Of a stretch of 64,000 nucleotides of DNA, positions 6,559 to 15,923 are shown piece after piece. The notes under the pieces were generated by a model. It worked only from the letters and a program-made list of their open reading frames with translations. It was not told the DNA's origin and made no database searches. This stretch comes from Jiulongibacter sediminis (lineage in GTDB: Bacteria; Bacteroidota; Bacteroidia; Cytophagales; Spirosomataceae): NCBI RefSeq assembly GCF_001306455.1, contig NZ_LGTQ01000013.1, positions 248,001 to 312,000 of the forward strand, written 5' to 3'. Both the position numbers and the translations under genes were made by a program. How positions within the stretch are numbered: position 1 is the stretch's first letter; each line of letters opens with the position of its first letter.

Positions 6559-9471
6559 TTACTCTGCCCCCGAAGTCCCCGCCGGAGAGGCTTCTTCCTC
6601 AGCTGCTGGAGCAGCGAATTTCTTGGCGAAATCGCCGGCTTGTACCATTGTCAGTTTTGAATTGTCAACATACTTTCTGAAAGTGCTGTTGACTTCTTCA
6701 AGGGTAAGATTTTGAAGTTTTTCATCAAAAGAAGCATCAAAATTCATGGTTCTGTCAAGGTACAGGTAGCCGTTCAGTTTGCCGGCAAGTTCGTCATCTT
6801 TAGAGCGGGATAGTTGACGGCTTTGCATCAATCCTTCTTTGGCTTTGGCCAGCTCCTCTTCGGTAAAGCCTTCGTTTCTTACACGATCAATTTCCTCAAA
6901 AATTCCTTGCTTGGCTTTTTCACTGTTTTCAGGAGCCAGAATAGCATACACTAAAAATTGACCGTTTTCATCAATTGATGAGGCACTAAACTGCGTACCG
7001 GCACCGTAAGAAATGCCATCTTTTTGACGCAAACGAGTGGCAATACGGCTATTTAAAAATCCACCGCCCATCAGGTAATTCGCCACATACATGGCCGGGT
7101 AGTCCGGGTCGCTGTCTTTCATTTTAAGGTTGATTCCGCTGATCAGTAAAGCATTGGCTTTATCAGGTGTTTCAATTTTCTCTGTCCCTGACGGATTCGG
7201 GTGATATTCATTAGGAACACGGGTGAACTTTGTTGGGTTTTCCCATGATCCAAAACGCTCTTTCAACTCATTCAGTGTTTTCTCCTGGTCAAAATCGCCG
7301 ACCAAAGAAATCGTGGCATTTGAAGTACCATAATGGGCCTCATGGAAAGCTTTCATAGATGCCGGGGTTACCTGCTGAAGCATTTCAAGCTGCTCTTTAA
7401 ATGTAGGCACATAACGAATGTCTCCTTTTTTATAGGGTGACATAATGCGTCTGAAAGTAGTGCTTCCAATGGCCATCGGCTGGCTCATATTGGCCTCTAT
7501 ACCCGTTTTGTTTTCGGTAACGAGATTGCTGAATTCTTTCTGATCAAATGAAGGGTTTTTCAAAACATCTTCAACAATGGCCAACACTTCGCTCAGGTTT
7601 TCTTTGGTGGTATTAATGCCGACAGAAATTGTATTGCCACCACCACCAATGCTTACTGAACTTTTCATACCGTCCAGCTTGTCTTTGATTTCCTGACGGG
7701 TAAGGTTTTTGGTTCCTCTCATCAGCATTGAGGCCGTCAGGTTATCAGTCATTCCTATGTTAGAGAGTGATTTTTCGTTCCCAATTCTGAGCGTCATACT
7801 ACCTGAAACCACGTTTCCTCGAGTTCCCTTTGAGATGAGCGAGTATTCCATGCCATTGGCAAAAGTGCCGGTGGTATTTCGGCTGTCAATGTTTTCTGGC
7901 GTTGCCTCAAAAACCTCAGCAACTTCCTGAATTTCGCGACCTTTATAGTCTTTTACTAATTCCTCCACATCCGGTGCCTCAGGAATATGAACTCTGTCAG
8001 GCTCCTCGGTAGGGATAAACATACCCACCGTTCTGTTTGAGGGTTTGAAATACTTTTTCGCTACGCGATTGACATCTTCGAGGGTTACATTTTCGACGGC
8101 GTCTCTGAAAATGAAGAAGGTTCTCCAGTCGCCCAGTGCGATAAACTCTGTCAGCATTTTTGCGAAATTCTCCGAATCTCTGGTAACCTGTTCCAGATAA
8201 CGGGCTGTCTGGCTTTTAGCACGATCTACTTCTTCCTGAGAAAAACCATTAGCAATGGCTTCATCCATAGCTTTCAAAAAAGCCTCTCTAGCAGCATGAA
8301 TGTCGTTCTCTTTCGGCACCACTGCTCCAAAATAAGAATAGCCGGGTTCATTGAGTGCTCTGGCATAGCCAAAGACCTGAGAAGCTAGTTTGGTATCAAC
8401 CAAAGCTTTATAAAGCGGGCCACTTGGGCTGTAGCCTAAAGCATCTGAAATTACATCCACAGATGCGTAATCTTCGTGCGTAGCCGGTGGTACATGGTAT
8501 AAAGCACCTAAAAACTGTACGTCACCTACTCGCTGAAGTACTATGTTTCGCTCAGTATCCTGGGCCGGTTCGATAGTGTAAGTGCCTGATAAAGTTCGTT
8601 TTGGTCTCGGAATCGGGCCAAAGTATTCATTGACCAATTCTAAGGTTTCTTCCGGGTCAAATTTTCCGGCGACGATAAGAACAGCGTTATCAGGTTGGTA
8701 ATACTTTTTGTAGAAGTCTTTAAGCTTATCAACCGGCACTCTTTCCAGGTCTTCTCTTGAGCCAATAGTGCTGTTTCCGTAATTGTGCCATAGATAAGCA
8801 GCAGAAACGATGCGTTCACTCAAAATACTGTTAGGGTTATTTTCACCCATTTCAAACTCGTTTCTAACTACGGTATATTCAGACTCCAGATCTTCTTTTT
8901 TAATGAAAGAGTTCACCATTCGGTCAGACTCCAGATCAAGTGCCCATCTCAAATTCTCTTCCGTAGCATTGAAAGTTTCAAAATAGTTGGTTCTGTCCAG
9001 TGACGTGGTTCCGTTTGGTCGGGCCCCATGATCAGAGAGTTCTTTTGGAATGTCGGTATGCTTGGGTGATCCCTTGAAAACCATGTGCTCCAGCAAGTGA
9101 GCCATTCCTGTTTCGCCATAGCCTTCATGGCGACTGCCCACCATATAGGTGATGTTAACGGTAATAGTTTGCTGAGTTTGATCAGGAAGCAAAAGTACTT
9201 TCATGCCGTTATCAAGGGTATATTCTGTAATACCTTCTACGGTAACTCCTTTCACAGGTTTGGGTAGCTCTTTTTTACCCACAACAACTTTCTCAATGTT
9301 TTTCTGTGCTTCTTCTGAAACAGGGAGAGCCTCTATAGCTTTTTCGAGTTTAGCTTTGAGTTTCTCTACTTTTTTTTCGGCCTTGGTTTGAGCCAAAAGC
9401 TGGCTGCCAGGCAAAAGCAAAATGCTGAGGGCTACAGCCTTAAAAATCGATTGTGTTGGTTTACTTATCAT
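6559..9471 (-). CDS. M16-family zinc metallopeptidase, two-domain
   Basis: A 970-residue exported pitrilysin-type peptidase. It has a signal peptide (about residues 1-27) and a Lys/Glu-rich linker (about 30-70), then the catalytic M16 domain with the inverted zinc motif HLLEH at 125-129 (His125, Glu128 and His129), and the third zinc ligand probably in VRNEFEMGENN near residue 205. A second, inactive M16 unit occupies about 500-930, with the family's glycine-rich region near DNLTASMLMRGTKNL. Such periplasmic or lipid-anchored proteases degrade peptides. The C-terminus ends in an Ala/Glu-rich tail (AAPAAEEEASPAG). It follows the DUF2911 gene by 45 bases on the same strand and probably shares its transcript; a terminator follows it. 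Confidence 0.93.
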   Translation of the reverse strand: MISKPTQSIFKAVALSILLLPGSQLLAQTKAEKKVEKLKAKLEKAIEALPVSEEAQKNIEKVVVGKKELPKPVKGVTVEGITEYTLDNGMKVLLLPDQTQQTITVNITYMVGSRHEGYGETGMAHLLEHMVFKGSPKHTDIPKELSDHGARPNGTTSLDRTNYFETFNATEENLRWALDLESDRMVNSFIKKEDLESEYTVVRNEFEMGENNPNSILSERIVSAAYLWHNYGNSTIGSREDLERVPVDKLKDFYKKYYQPDNAVLIVAGKFDPEETLELVNEYFGPIPRPKRTLSGTYTIEPAQDTERNIVLQRVGDVQFLGALYHVPPATHEDYASVDVISDALGYSPSGPLYKALVDTKLASQVFGYARALNEPGYSYFGAVVPKENDIHAAREAFLKAMDEAIANGFSQEEVDRAKSQTARYLEQVTRDSENFAKMLTEFIALGDWRTFFIFRDAVENVTLEDVNRVAKKYFKPSNRTVGMFIPTEEPDRVHIPEAPDVEELVKDYKGREIQEVAEVFEATPENIDSRNTTGTFANGMEYSLISKGTRGNVVSGSMTLRIGNEKSLSNIGMTDNLTASMLMRGTKNLTRQEIKDKLDGMKSSVSIGGGGNTISVGINTTKENLSEVLAIVEDVLKNPSFDQKEFSNLVTENKTGIEANMSQPMAIGSTTFRRIMSPYKKGDIRYVPTFKEQLEMLQQVTPASMKAFHEAHYGTSNATISLVGDFDQEKTLNELKERFGSWENPTKFTRVPNEYHPNPSGTEKIETPDKANALLISGINLKMKDSDPDYPAMYVANYLMGGGFLNSRIATRLRQKDGISYGAGTQFSASSIDENGQFLVYAILAPENSEKAKQGIFEEIDRVRNEGFTEEELAKAKEGLMQSRQLSRSKDDELAGKLNGYLYLDRTMNFDASFDEKLQNLTLEEVNSTFRKYVDNSKLTMVQAGDFAKKFAAPAAEEEASPAGTSGAE

Positions 9472-9516
9472 ATATTACAGGTTTATTCGTACTAATTTAA
9501 ACGAAATTTTAAGCTA

Positions 9517-10371
9517 TTAATTCAATTCAGTAAGTCTACTTTCCCAATATTCAATACTCACTTTTTTATCGCTTTCACTCATGCTGTCGGAGGCTTTCAC
9601 CAAAGCTATAGCGGTTTGAATTTCTTTTTCAGCATCGCCTTTTCTTCCCATTTGCTGTAAAACAGCGGCCCGGCTTCCCCGCACATTTTCAGAATCACGA
9701 ATTTCCAAAGCGTATTCCAGTAACTGAAAGGACTGGTCAAGATCATAATTATTTAAAAGGAGGTATTCAGCAGCCTGAATATAGTTTTCATCATCGGTTT
9801 CGATGCGAGTCAACAACTTATCAGCGATATAACTTTCCATTTCCTGATGGGTGGAGGTTTTAATCAGGAAAGAAACCTCGGTAAACTCCCATGAAATTGT
9901 CATGAGGGCGTGATTAGGAACAAAATCAATTTTCATAGAAAGTGACTCCTGCACTTCCGGAATCTTTTTTGCGGCGACCTGAAAACGGGCTACGTCTAAT
10001 TCCTTATTGTACTTGTAAGCACCGTAAAGTGTTGTGTCTTTATTGAGAATAATGACCCAATCGGTTGGCCTTGGAATTGACAAAATAGAGTATGTACCTG
10101 CAGGTATGTCAACTCCTTCAATACTAACTTCCTGATCAAAAGATAATGTGCTGCACCAGGCGGCACCCGTTCTCCAAACTTCTCCGTAGGGTACGAGTTC
10201 TCCGAAAATTTTGCGGCCTCTTACAGCTGGCCTCGAATAGCTGAGCTCAAAGTTGGTATTGCCAATCTCCTGTTTGACAAACGCCTGCGGGCTCAAGTCA
10301 GGAAAGTGTATTTCCTGAGCATAGCTCACCATGCTGAGAGAGAGTGTAAGAAGAATTATAAGCTTTTTCAT
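9517..10371 (-). CDS. DUF2911 secreted protein
   Basis: A protein of about 284 residues with a Sec signal peptide (MKKLIILLTLSLSMVSYAQ). The reading frame also opens at a GTG at 10386, but the ATG at 10371 puts the signal peptide at the N-terminus and is preferred. The DUF2911 domain spans about 25-165: YSRPAVRGRKIFGELVPYG, then VWRTGA, then DIPAGTYSILSIP, all family hallmarks. Function is unknown; the fold is predicted to be all-beta. The last 110 residues form helical hairpins like TPR units (AAEYLLLNNYDLDQSFQLL), a common extension. It is followed within 45 bases by the M16 protease. Confidence 0.9.
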   Translation of the reverse strand: MKKLIILLTLSLSMVSYAQEIHFPDLSPQAFVKQEIGNTNFELSYSRPAVRGRKIFGELVPYGEVWRTGAAWCSTLSFDQEVSIEGVDIPAGTYSILSIPRPTDWVIILNKDTTLYGAYKYNKELDVARFQVAAKKIPEVQESLSMKIDFVPNHALMTISWEFTEVSFLIKTSTHQEMESYIADKLLTRIETDDENYIQAAEYLLLNNYDLDQSFQLLEYALEIRDSENVRGSRAAVLQQMGRKGDAEKEIQTAIALVKASDSMSESDKKVSIEYWESRLTELN

Positions 10372-10488
10372 CGTAGAATGTGGCACTTCGCAGTCAGGCT
10401 AAATTAGGCCTTTTAAATGAGAAGATTACCTTAAAATGTGTTAAACGGTTAAAAGCTAATTTGACCCGTAAGAGGGAGTAGACGTTGC

Positions 10489-13011
10489 TTAAAACACGTT
10501 CAAATTAACATTTGGTAAAATCACCCATCTTCTTTTTCCTTCAAAAGTCTGAGAGTAATTATAGGCAGCATTAAATCCAAAGCCTGTCTGTAGTCCAAAT
10601 AGAGGAATTGTGATCAGGTTATTCAGATAAAGGTCAAGCTCAAATTGCCCTTGTTTAAATGAGTCAATCTCAAAACCTTCAAACCGCGTTGTGCTATCCA
10701 GAACAGACCACGAAAATCGATGACCTATCCCTACCTGAGGCTGAAACCATTTGACTTTTGACTTGATCAGGTTTTTGCCGAAATAATGAACATAATCCAG
10801 GAAGATATATCGGTTAGAAGCGTAATTGAGGAAATTGCCCGTAATAAAGCCCGGTTTGCTGAAGCCGAAAAATCCCCGGCTTCCACCCAGATTATTATAC
10901 AGAAAATTATAAGGGGCATCTCCCCAAATCTGACCTCCGTTAATTTTAATCACGTCATAGCCCAGTTTTTTCCAACGAAACTGTTGTGTGATGCTAAAGG
11001 AAAACCGTTGAAAAGATTTTGAGTTATTTAGTCCATTAAAATGACCGTAATTAAAGGCCACGATCGGGAAATAATTGCTGACTACATTCTCGAAAAAGCC
11101 ATTTCTAACAAAGCGTTCTTTACGGGCAAAACGCATATTGACACCGTAGTGTAAGTAGGACTGAGTGCTTTTTCCCAATTCTTCAATCTCGTAATTCAGA
11201 CCTTCAACATCCTGTTTTTCGGTGTAGAACCGAAACCATGTCCAGCGAATAGGTTTGACATATAATGCCGTGCCTGTCAATTTGTAGCTATCAACGATAT
11301 AGCCCCGGCGATCAAAAAACAAGGATTGCGGATATGGCGTACTGTAGTTTGGTCCCAGAAAAGAAACCTGTCCCGGAGGGCGAATATCTTTGACGTGGTA
11401 AACGCTCAGGCGATTATAACGGTCTTTGGTGATATGCCATGAAGCGGAGGTTCTGTATTTAAAAGTCTGGTCACGAAGCCCAAATCCTGCACTGGCTCTG
11501 AAGCCAAATCTGGGATTTTCTAATAAGTTGTTTTGAAGACCAAGACCGCCACGCACCAGCTCGTGAAAGTTAGATTGATTTTGATCAAGTAGCAGCAAAA
11601 ACGGTCCAATGGGCAATGAGGCCTGCATGATCCACTTGCTAGGTTTCTCCATCAGTTCAATCCCTTTTTTGATAATCGGAAGATTTGAAAAGGCGTTGTC
11701 GGTTTTTTGGTAAACCTTTTTCTCTTCTTCATTCAGAATCAAAGGCCTTACTTCTCTAAACTGATCAAACGTGATGGTATCCGCTTTAGGAGTAATGCTT
11801 TTGGTGCTGCCATCAAAGTAGACGTCTCCCTCTTTTAATTCATTCTCAAAATTTCGTAAGTATTGAAAATGAGTAAACCGGACCCTCATTTTGGCCTTTT
11901 GGGTTTCAAAAGGATACTGCCAGCTCATTGTTCGTTTCTCAGGATACCAGCGGCTGTTTCCAAAAACATACTGCTGCTCAATTCGAATATTCAGGGGCTG
12001 TAAAGTATCAGCATTTTCTGCAATAATTTCCTGTATGGCATAACCGTTTGAGTTGATTTTTAAAACACCTTTCAGAGCTTCCTGTGTTTTTTTGAAAGGC
12101 CAGAATTGTATAACAAAAACGGAGTCTTTATCCTGAAACAAAGTGTCTGTCAACTCAAAATCATAATAGCTGAAAGTACCGTTCTTGATGGGATTAACAT
12201 AGTTTCTTTCTACACCTACGCCATCGGTATTGGCAGCACTGAGAAAGAAAAACTTGTAGAAGGGCTGGTAGAACCCAATCGGGTTTTGTTCGTCTGTAAA
12301 TATCAGATTCGTTGGGAAAAACTTTGGCACATTGGTGATGCTATGGTTCACCACTTCTTTTTGCTGCCCTTTTTTGAAGTAGAAGTTGCCCTCGTTTTCA
12401 AGCATCAGCAAATTCAAATAGTCTTGCTGACTTAGAGAATCTTGTTTGGGGAGTTTGAAATAGCCTTTCAGTGTTTCACCATTACCGGAAGTGTCCGCAT
12501 ACATTAGGCTATCAGCCCGGAGTCTGATTTTAGTATAGCTGAGTGCTTTAAACTCATCATACTTCAGCGGGTTATTATTGCGTTCATTTCTTCTGACTTC
12601 CCGAATGATTCTCCAGGCCGGGTTCTCTCCGGGTCTGACCAAAACCTCATCGAGTTCGTTTTTGCTTTTTGAGAGATAAACGATGCTTCCATTTTTGAAA
12701 TATTGAGCATCAAAACTTCGGCTATCATAGCCGACTATACTGAACTTTAATTGCCCGGTGAGCCGGGTAGCTAATGAAAAATGCCCCAGTGAATCAGATT
12801 GAGTGCCCGTATTTTGAAGAGTAATATTGACAAAAGGAAGCGGCTCGTCAGTCTCAAAATCACGGATTCGGCCTTCAAAAGTGGATTGTTGAGCAATCAG
12901 CTGAAAGCAAGCTAAAATAAAAATGCCGATGAGAGGTAGCCGTGCGATATTGCTCAGGTTTGATTTAATAACGAAAGTGTAAGTTCCAAAATTACCGCAA
13001 CCGATTGACAA
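10489..13011 (-). CDS. DUF5686 / CarboxypepD-reg-like outer-membrane protein
   Basis: An 840-residue protein with a signal sequence (hydrophobic LPLIGIFILACFQLIAQQ, about residues 25-42), one CarboxypepD_reg-like beta-sandwich (about 43-125: GRIRDFETDEPLPFVNITL at the start), then the DUF5686 region (about 130-840), which ends in a beta-barrel-like series of alternating aromatic strands. The family is Bacteroidota-specific and outer-membrane located; its role is unknown. The only standard in-frame start is TTG at 13011. A TAnnTTTG-like element (TAATTTTG, minus strand, 12987-12994) lies inside the first codons and would place the transcript start after that TTG, so the true start is uncertain. 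It is divergent from hddA, with 74 bases between start codons. Confidence 0.85.
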   Translation of the reverse strand: MSIGCGNFGTYTFVIKSNLSNIARLPLIGIFILACFQLIAQQSTFEGRIRDFETDEPLPFVNITLQNTGTQSDSLGHFSLATRLTGQLKFSIVGYDSRSFDAQYFKNGSIVYLSKSKNELDEVLVRPGENPAWRIIREVRRNERNNNPLKYDEFKALSYTKIRLRADSLMYADTSGNGETLKGYFKLPKQDSLSQQDYLNLLMLENEGNFYFKKGQQKEVVNHSITNVPKFFPTNLIFTDEQNPIGFYQPFYKFFFLSAANTDGVGVERNYVNPIKNGTFSYYDFELTDTLFQDKDSVFVIQFWPFKKTQEALKGVLKINSNGYAIQEIIAENADTLQPLNIRIEQQYVFGNSRWYPEKRTMSWQYPFETQKAKMRVRFTHFQYLRNFENELKEGDVYFDGSTKSITPKADTITFDQFREVRPLILNEEEKKVYQKTDNAFSNLPIIKKGIELMEKPSKWIMQASLPIGPFLLLLDQNQSNFHELVRGGLGLQNNLLENPRFGFRASAGFGLRDQTFKYRTSASWHITKDRYNRLSVYHVKDIRPPGQVSFLGPNYSTPYPQSLFFDRRGYIVDSYKLTGTALYVKPIRWTWFRFYTEKQDVEGLNYEIEELGKSTQSYLHYGVNMRFARKERFVRNGFFENVVSNYFPIVAFNYGHFNGLNNSKSFQRFSFSITQQFRWKKLGYDVIKINGGQIWGDAPYNFLYNNLGGSRGFFGFSKPGFITGNFLNYASNRYIFLDYVHYFGKNLIKSKVKWFQPQVGIGHRFSWSVLDSTTRFEGFEIDSFKQGQFELDLYLNNLITIPLFGLQTGFGFNAAYNYSQTFEGKRRWVILPNVNLNVF

Positions 13012-13054
13012 TTGCTTTAGTTCGTTTCGCCTTTTTCAGGTGCTAAATGCTGAT

Positions 13055-13062
13055 TATCTTTG
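13055..13062 (+). promoter_or_regulatory. -7 promoter element for the heptose operon
   Basis: TATCTTTG matches TAnnTTTG exactly. The predicted start is near 13066. This places the in-frame ATG at 13047 upstream of the transcript and supports the ATG at 13086 as the hddA start. No convincing -33 element at the right distance. Confidence 0.6.
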
Positions 13063-13085
13063 TCGCCCAACTAATTTGCTTTTGC

Positions 13086-14120
13086 ATGATCATACGAAGC
13101 AGAGCCCCGCTCAGACTGGGACTTGCCGGTGGAGGAACAGACGTTAGCCCGTACTCTGATGAATACGGAGGGAATATTTTGAACGCCACCATTAGTTTGT
13201 ATGCTTACGCCACCATTATCCCTCGAAGTGACGGGAAAATCAAACTGATCTCTGAGGACCGGGAAGAAATGGTAGAGGCCGAAAGTGCAGAAAGTCTGGA
13301 GTTTGATGGGAAACTTGACCTTCTCAAAGGCGTATACAATCGTGTTGTAAAACAATACGCTAAAAAGCCTTTAGCCTTTGAGCTGCACACGTTTGTAGAT
13401 GCTCCTGCTGGCTCAGGCTTGGGGACATCTTCCACGCTTGTGGTCGCGATTATTGGAGCTTTCGCTGAGTGGCTTGAGATTCCTCTGGGTGAATATGATA
13501 TCGCCAAAATGGCCTACGAAATTGAACGTGTGGAAATGGGAATGAGCGGCGGAAAGCAAGATCAGTATGCCGCCACTTTTGGAGGCTTTAACTTTATGGA
13601 GTTTTATGCCGACGATAAAGTGGTAGTTAACCCTTTGAGAATCAAGCAGACCAGTATTCTGGAGCTTGAGAGTAATATTGTACTGTATTATACGGGTACC
13701 AGCCGTTTGAGCTCAAAAATCATTGATGCTCAAATTAAGAATGCCACTTCCGGGGTTAAGAAAAGTGTGGAGGCGATGCATCGTTTGAAAAATCAGGCCA
13801 TTCAAATGAAAGAGGCTTTATTGCTGGGCAAACTCAATAAACTGGGAGAGAACCTGCATGAAGGCTGGGAGTTTAAAAAGCAGATGACCAAGCAGATTTC
13901 AAACCCGATGATTGATGAAATCTACGATGCTGCGAGAAATGCAGGCTGTACCGGTGGGAAAATATCCGGAGCGGGCGGTGGCGGGTTTATGTTTTTCTAC
14001 TGCCCTGAAAACACGAAACAAAAAGTAATTAACGCCCTTAAACCTTTCGGGGGATTGATAAAACAATTCAATTTTGTGGAAGATGGGGTTACGACCTGGA
14101 AAATAGACGAAAATGATTAA
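13086..14120 (+). CDS. hddA: D-glycero-D-manno-heptose 7-phosphate kinase (GHMP kinase)
   Basis: A 344-residue GHMP kinase. It opens with MIIRSRAPLRLGLAGGGTD, the HddA/fucokinase-type substrate motif, and carries the GHMP ATP loop PAGSGLGTSSTL near residue 117 and the late glycine motif GGKISGAGGGGFMFF near 298. HddA phosphorylates D-glycero-D-manno-heptose 7-phosphate at C1 in the GDP-heptose branch. An ATG 13 codons upstream (13047) is in frame but is upstream of the predicted transcript start. The next gene, gmhA, starts inside its stop region (8-base overlap), so translation is coupled. The assignment over other sugar kinases (fucokinase-like) rests on the adjacent heptose isomerase and bifunctional heptose enzyme. 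Confidence 0.92.
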   Translation: MIIRSRAPLRLGLAGGGTDVSPYSDEYGGNILNATISLYAYATIIPRSDGKIKLISEDREEMVEAESAESLEFDGKLDLLKGVYNRVVKQYAKKPLAFELHTFVDAPAGSGLGTSSTLVVAIIGAFAEWLEIPLGEYDIAKMAYEIERVEMGMSGGKQDQYAATFGGFNFMEFYADDKVVVNPLRIKQTSILELESNIVLYYTGTSRLSSKIIDAQIKNATSGVKKSVEAMHRLKNQAIQMKEALLLGKLNKLGENLHEGWEFKKQMTKQISNPMIDEIYDAARNAGCTGGKISGAGGGGFMFFYCPENTKQKVINALKPFGGLIKQFNFVEDGVTTWKIDEND

Positions 14121-14685
14121 AGAAACGCTTAAGGAGTCTATCTCCGTCAAAAAGAAAATACTTGATAACGAAGAGCTTATCGCCAAAATAGAAAAGGCAA
14201 CCAAAATGATAGAGGCTGCCTTAAGAGCTGATAAAAAAATTCTTTTCTGTGGTAATGGTGGTTCTGCGGCAGACGCCCAGCACCTGGCTGCCGAGCTCAG
14301 CGGACGCTTTAATTATGACCGTGACCCCCTATATGCTGAGGCTCTTCATGTGAATACTTCTTACCTCACCGCTGTGGCCAATGACTACAGCTATGATGAT
14401 ATTTACTCCAGGCTGATAAAAGGGATAGGCCATTCGGGTGATGTTCTGGTTTGTCTGTCTACATCCGGTAACTCACAGAACATAATTAGGGCCATTAATC
14501 AGGCAAGAAAAATGCAAATGCTTACCATTGGTTTCACCGGGCAAACAGGTGGAAACATGAGTGAGCTGGTAGATTTGCTCATTAACATACCTTCAAAAGA
14601 AACTCCTCGTATTCAGGAGGCACACATTACCGTGGGCCATGCTATCTGCGAAGTCGTAGAATCCAGAATTTTTCCCAGATCATGA
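14113..14685 (+). CDS. gmhA: phosphoheptose isomerase (sedoheptulose 7-phosphate isomerase)
   Basis: A 190-residue SIS-domain enzyme that converts sedoheptulose 7-phosphate to D-glycero-D-manno-heptose 7-phosphate, the first step of heptose nucleotide synthesis, in the cytoplasm. It carries the GmhA signature LFCGNGGSAADAQHLAAELS at about residues 44-63, an SIS phosphate loop CLSTSGNSQN near 116-125, and the late motif RIQEAHITVGHAICE (about 160-174) with the catalytic Glu/His pair. Length is normal for the family. It overlaps hddA by 8 bases and the next gene by 4 bases (ATGA), so the three are one translationally coupled operon. Confidence 0.95.
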   Translation: MIKETLKESISVKKKILDNEELIAKIEKATKMIEAALRADKKILFCGNGGSAADAQHLAAELSGRFNYDRDPLYAEALHVNTSYLTAVANDYSYDDIYSRLIKGIGHSGDVLVCLSTSGNSQNIIRAINQARKMQMLTIGFTGQTGGNMSELVDLLINIPSKETPRIQEAHITVGHAICEVVESRIFPRS

Positions 14686-15923
14686 TGCAGGAAGCCATCA
14701 TTCTGGCCGGCGGCAAAGGAACCAGATTACAAGCGGTAGTTTCTGATGTGCCAAAACCCATGGCTCCTATTGGTGAAAAGCCTTTCCTGTTTTATCAGAT
14801 GAAATACCTCGTTTCCAGAGGTGTTGATCGAATTATTTTGTCTGTTGGCTATAAATCAGAGGTGATCAGCGATTACTTTGGAAATGAATTTCAGGGTGTC
14901 CCTCTGGTGTATGTGCATGAAGAAAATCCATTAGGCACAGGTGGCGGAGTTCGGTTAGCTCTCAATGCCGCCAATTCTGATGAGGTTTTAGTGTGCAACG
15001 GTGATACTTTTTTTGAGTTTGAGCTTTCAAAGCTTCACTTTGCCCATCGCCAGTTTCAGGGTACGCTTACGTTTTCTGTTCATGAGATTGAAAACAATGG
15101 TCGATATGGCGGGATGAGCATAGGTTCTGATGCTAAAGTCAATGGTTTTATTCCTAAAAACGTAACAGGCAAAACCTATATCAATGCCGGTATTTACCTG
15201 ATTAACAAAACTGAGTTTTTAGCACAAACTCCCACGGATATTCCCTTCTCTCTGGAAGATGATTTTCTGGCAGTTAAAGTCGATGAGGGTCGTTTTTATG
15301 CCTGTCCGTTTAGTGATTCTCAATTTATAGACATTGGTATTCCGGAGGACTATGAGAAAGGGCAATCATTAATTCCGGCGTGGTCTTCAAAGGAGTCAGC
15401 GGAGTTTAAAACCGTCTTTTTAGATCGTGATGGGGTGCTCAATCGAAAAATTGATGATGGATATGTCACAAAACCAGAGGAGCTTGAGATTTTACCCGGA
15501 GTCAGAGAAACTTTGAAAAAGTGGGGTGACGCGGGTAAGGAGTTCTTTATTGTGACCAACCAAAGAGGTGTAGGCCGCGGTTTAATGACCATTGAGGAGC
15601 TTCATGCTGTTCATTTTACGCTTCTCAAAGAAATGGAGTCCGAGGGTGTAAAAATTCGTGACATCAAATTCTGTACAGATACCAAAAACTCCTCGCCATG
15701 TCGTAAACCTAACCCCGGGATGCTTCTGGAACTTTTTAAGGAATACCCACATATAGAAAAAGACAAAGTGATTTTTATTGGCGATAGCCTTTCCGATTTA
15801 CAAGCCGGTAAAAATGCCGGGGTCAAAACGGCATTTCTGACCAAGAATAAGCCATTGAATTTTGAAATCTTGCAAAACGCTGATAATGTGGCCCGAGAAC
15901 TTTCAGGTTTGGCTTTGAACTAG
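14682..15923 (+). CDS. fusion: heptose-1-phosphate nucleotidyltransferase + heptose bisphosphate phosphatase
   Basis: A 413-residue bifunctional enzyme. Residues 1 to about 230 form a sugar-phosphate nucleotidyltransferase of HddC type (LAGGKGTRL at about 8-16, PKPMAPIGEKPF, and later NGDTFFEFE), transferring a nucleotide to heptose 1-phosphate. Residues about 243-413 are a HAD-IIIA phosphatase of GmhB/HisB type (FLDRDGVLN; Asp248 nucleophile, Asp250 acid/base; later KPNPGM and GDSLSDLQAGKNAGV), removing the C7 phosphate from heptose 1,7-bisphosphate. GmhB normally has a four-ligand zinc loop CxH...CxC; here only two Cys remain (FCTDTKNSSPC). With hddA and gmhA the operon covers all four steps to a nucleotide-activated D-glycero-D-manno-heptose, here combined in three genes. 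GDP rather than ADP as the nucleotide is inferred from the HddA-type kinase. Confidence 0.9.
   Translation: MMQEAIILAGGKGTRLQAVVSDVPKPMAPIGEKPFLFYQMKYLVSRGVDRIILSVGYKSEVISDYFGNEFQGVPLVYVHEENPLGTGGGVRLALNAANSDEVLVCNGDTFFEFELSKLHFAHRQFQGTLTFSVHEIENNGRYGGMSIGSDAKVNGFIPKNVTGKTYINAGIYLINKTEFLAQTPTDIPFSLEDDFLAVKVDEGRFYACPFSDSQFIDIGIPEDYEKGQSLIPAWSSKESAEFKTVFLDRDGVLNRKIDDGYVTKPEELEILPGVRETLKKWGDAGKEFFIVTNQRGVGRGLMTIEELHAVHFTLLKEMESEGVKIRDIKFCTDTKNSSPCRKPNPGMLLELFKEYPHIEKDKVIFIGDSLSDLQAGKNAGVKTAFLTKNKPLNFEILQNADNVARELSGLALN

Noticed and set aside
13047-13085. Start of hddA at the ATG 13047
   Set aside because: The TATCTTTG promoter element at 13055-13062 lies downstream of it, and the extra 13 residues have no similarity to kinase N-termini, while MIIRSRAPLRL at 13086 matches them.
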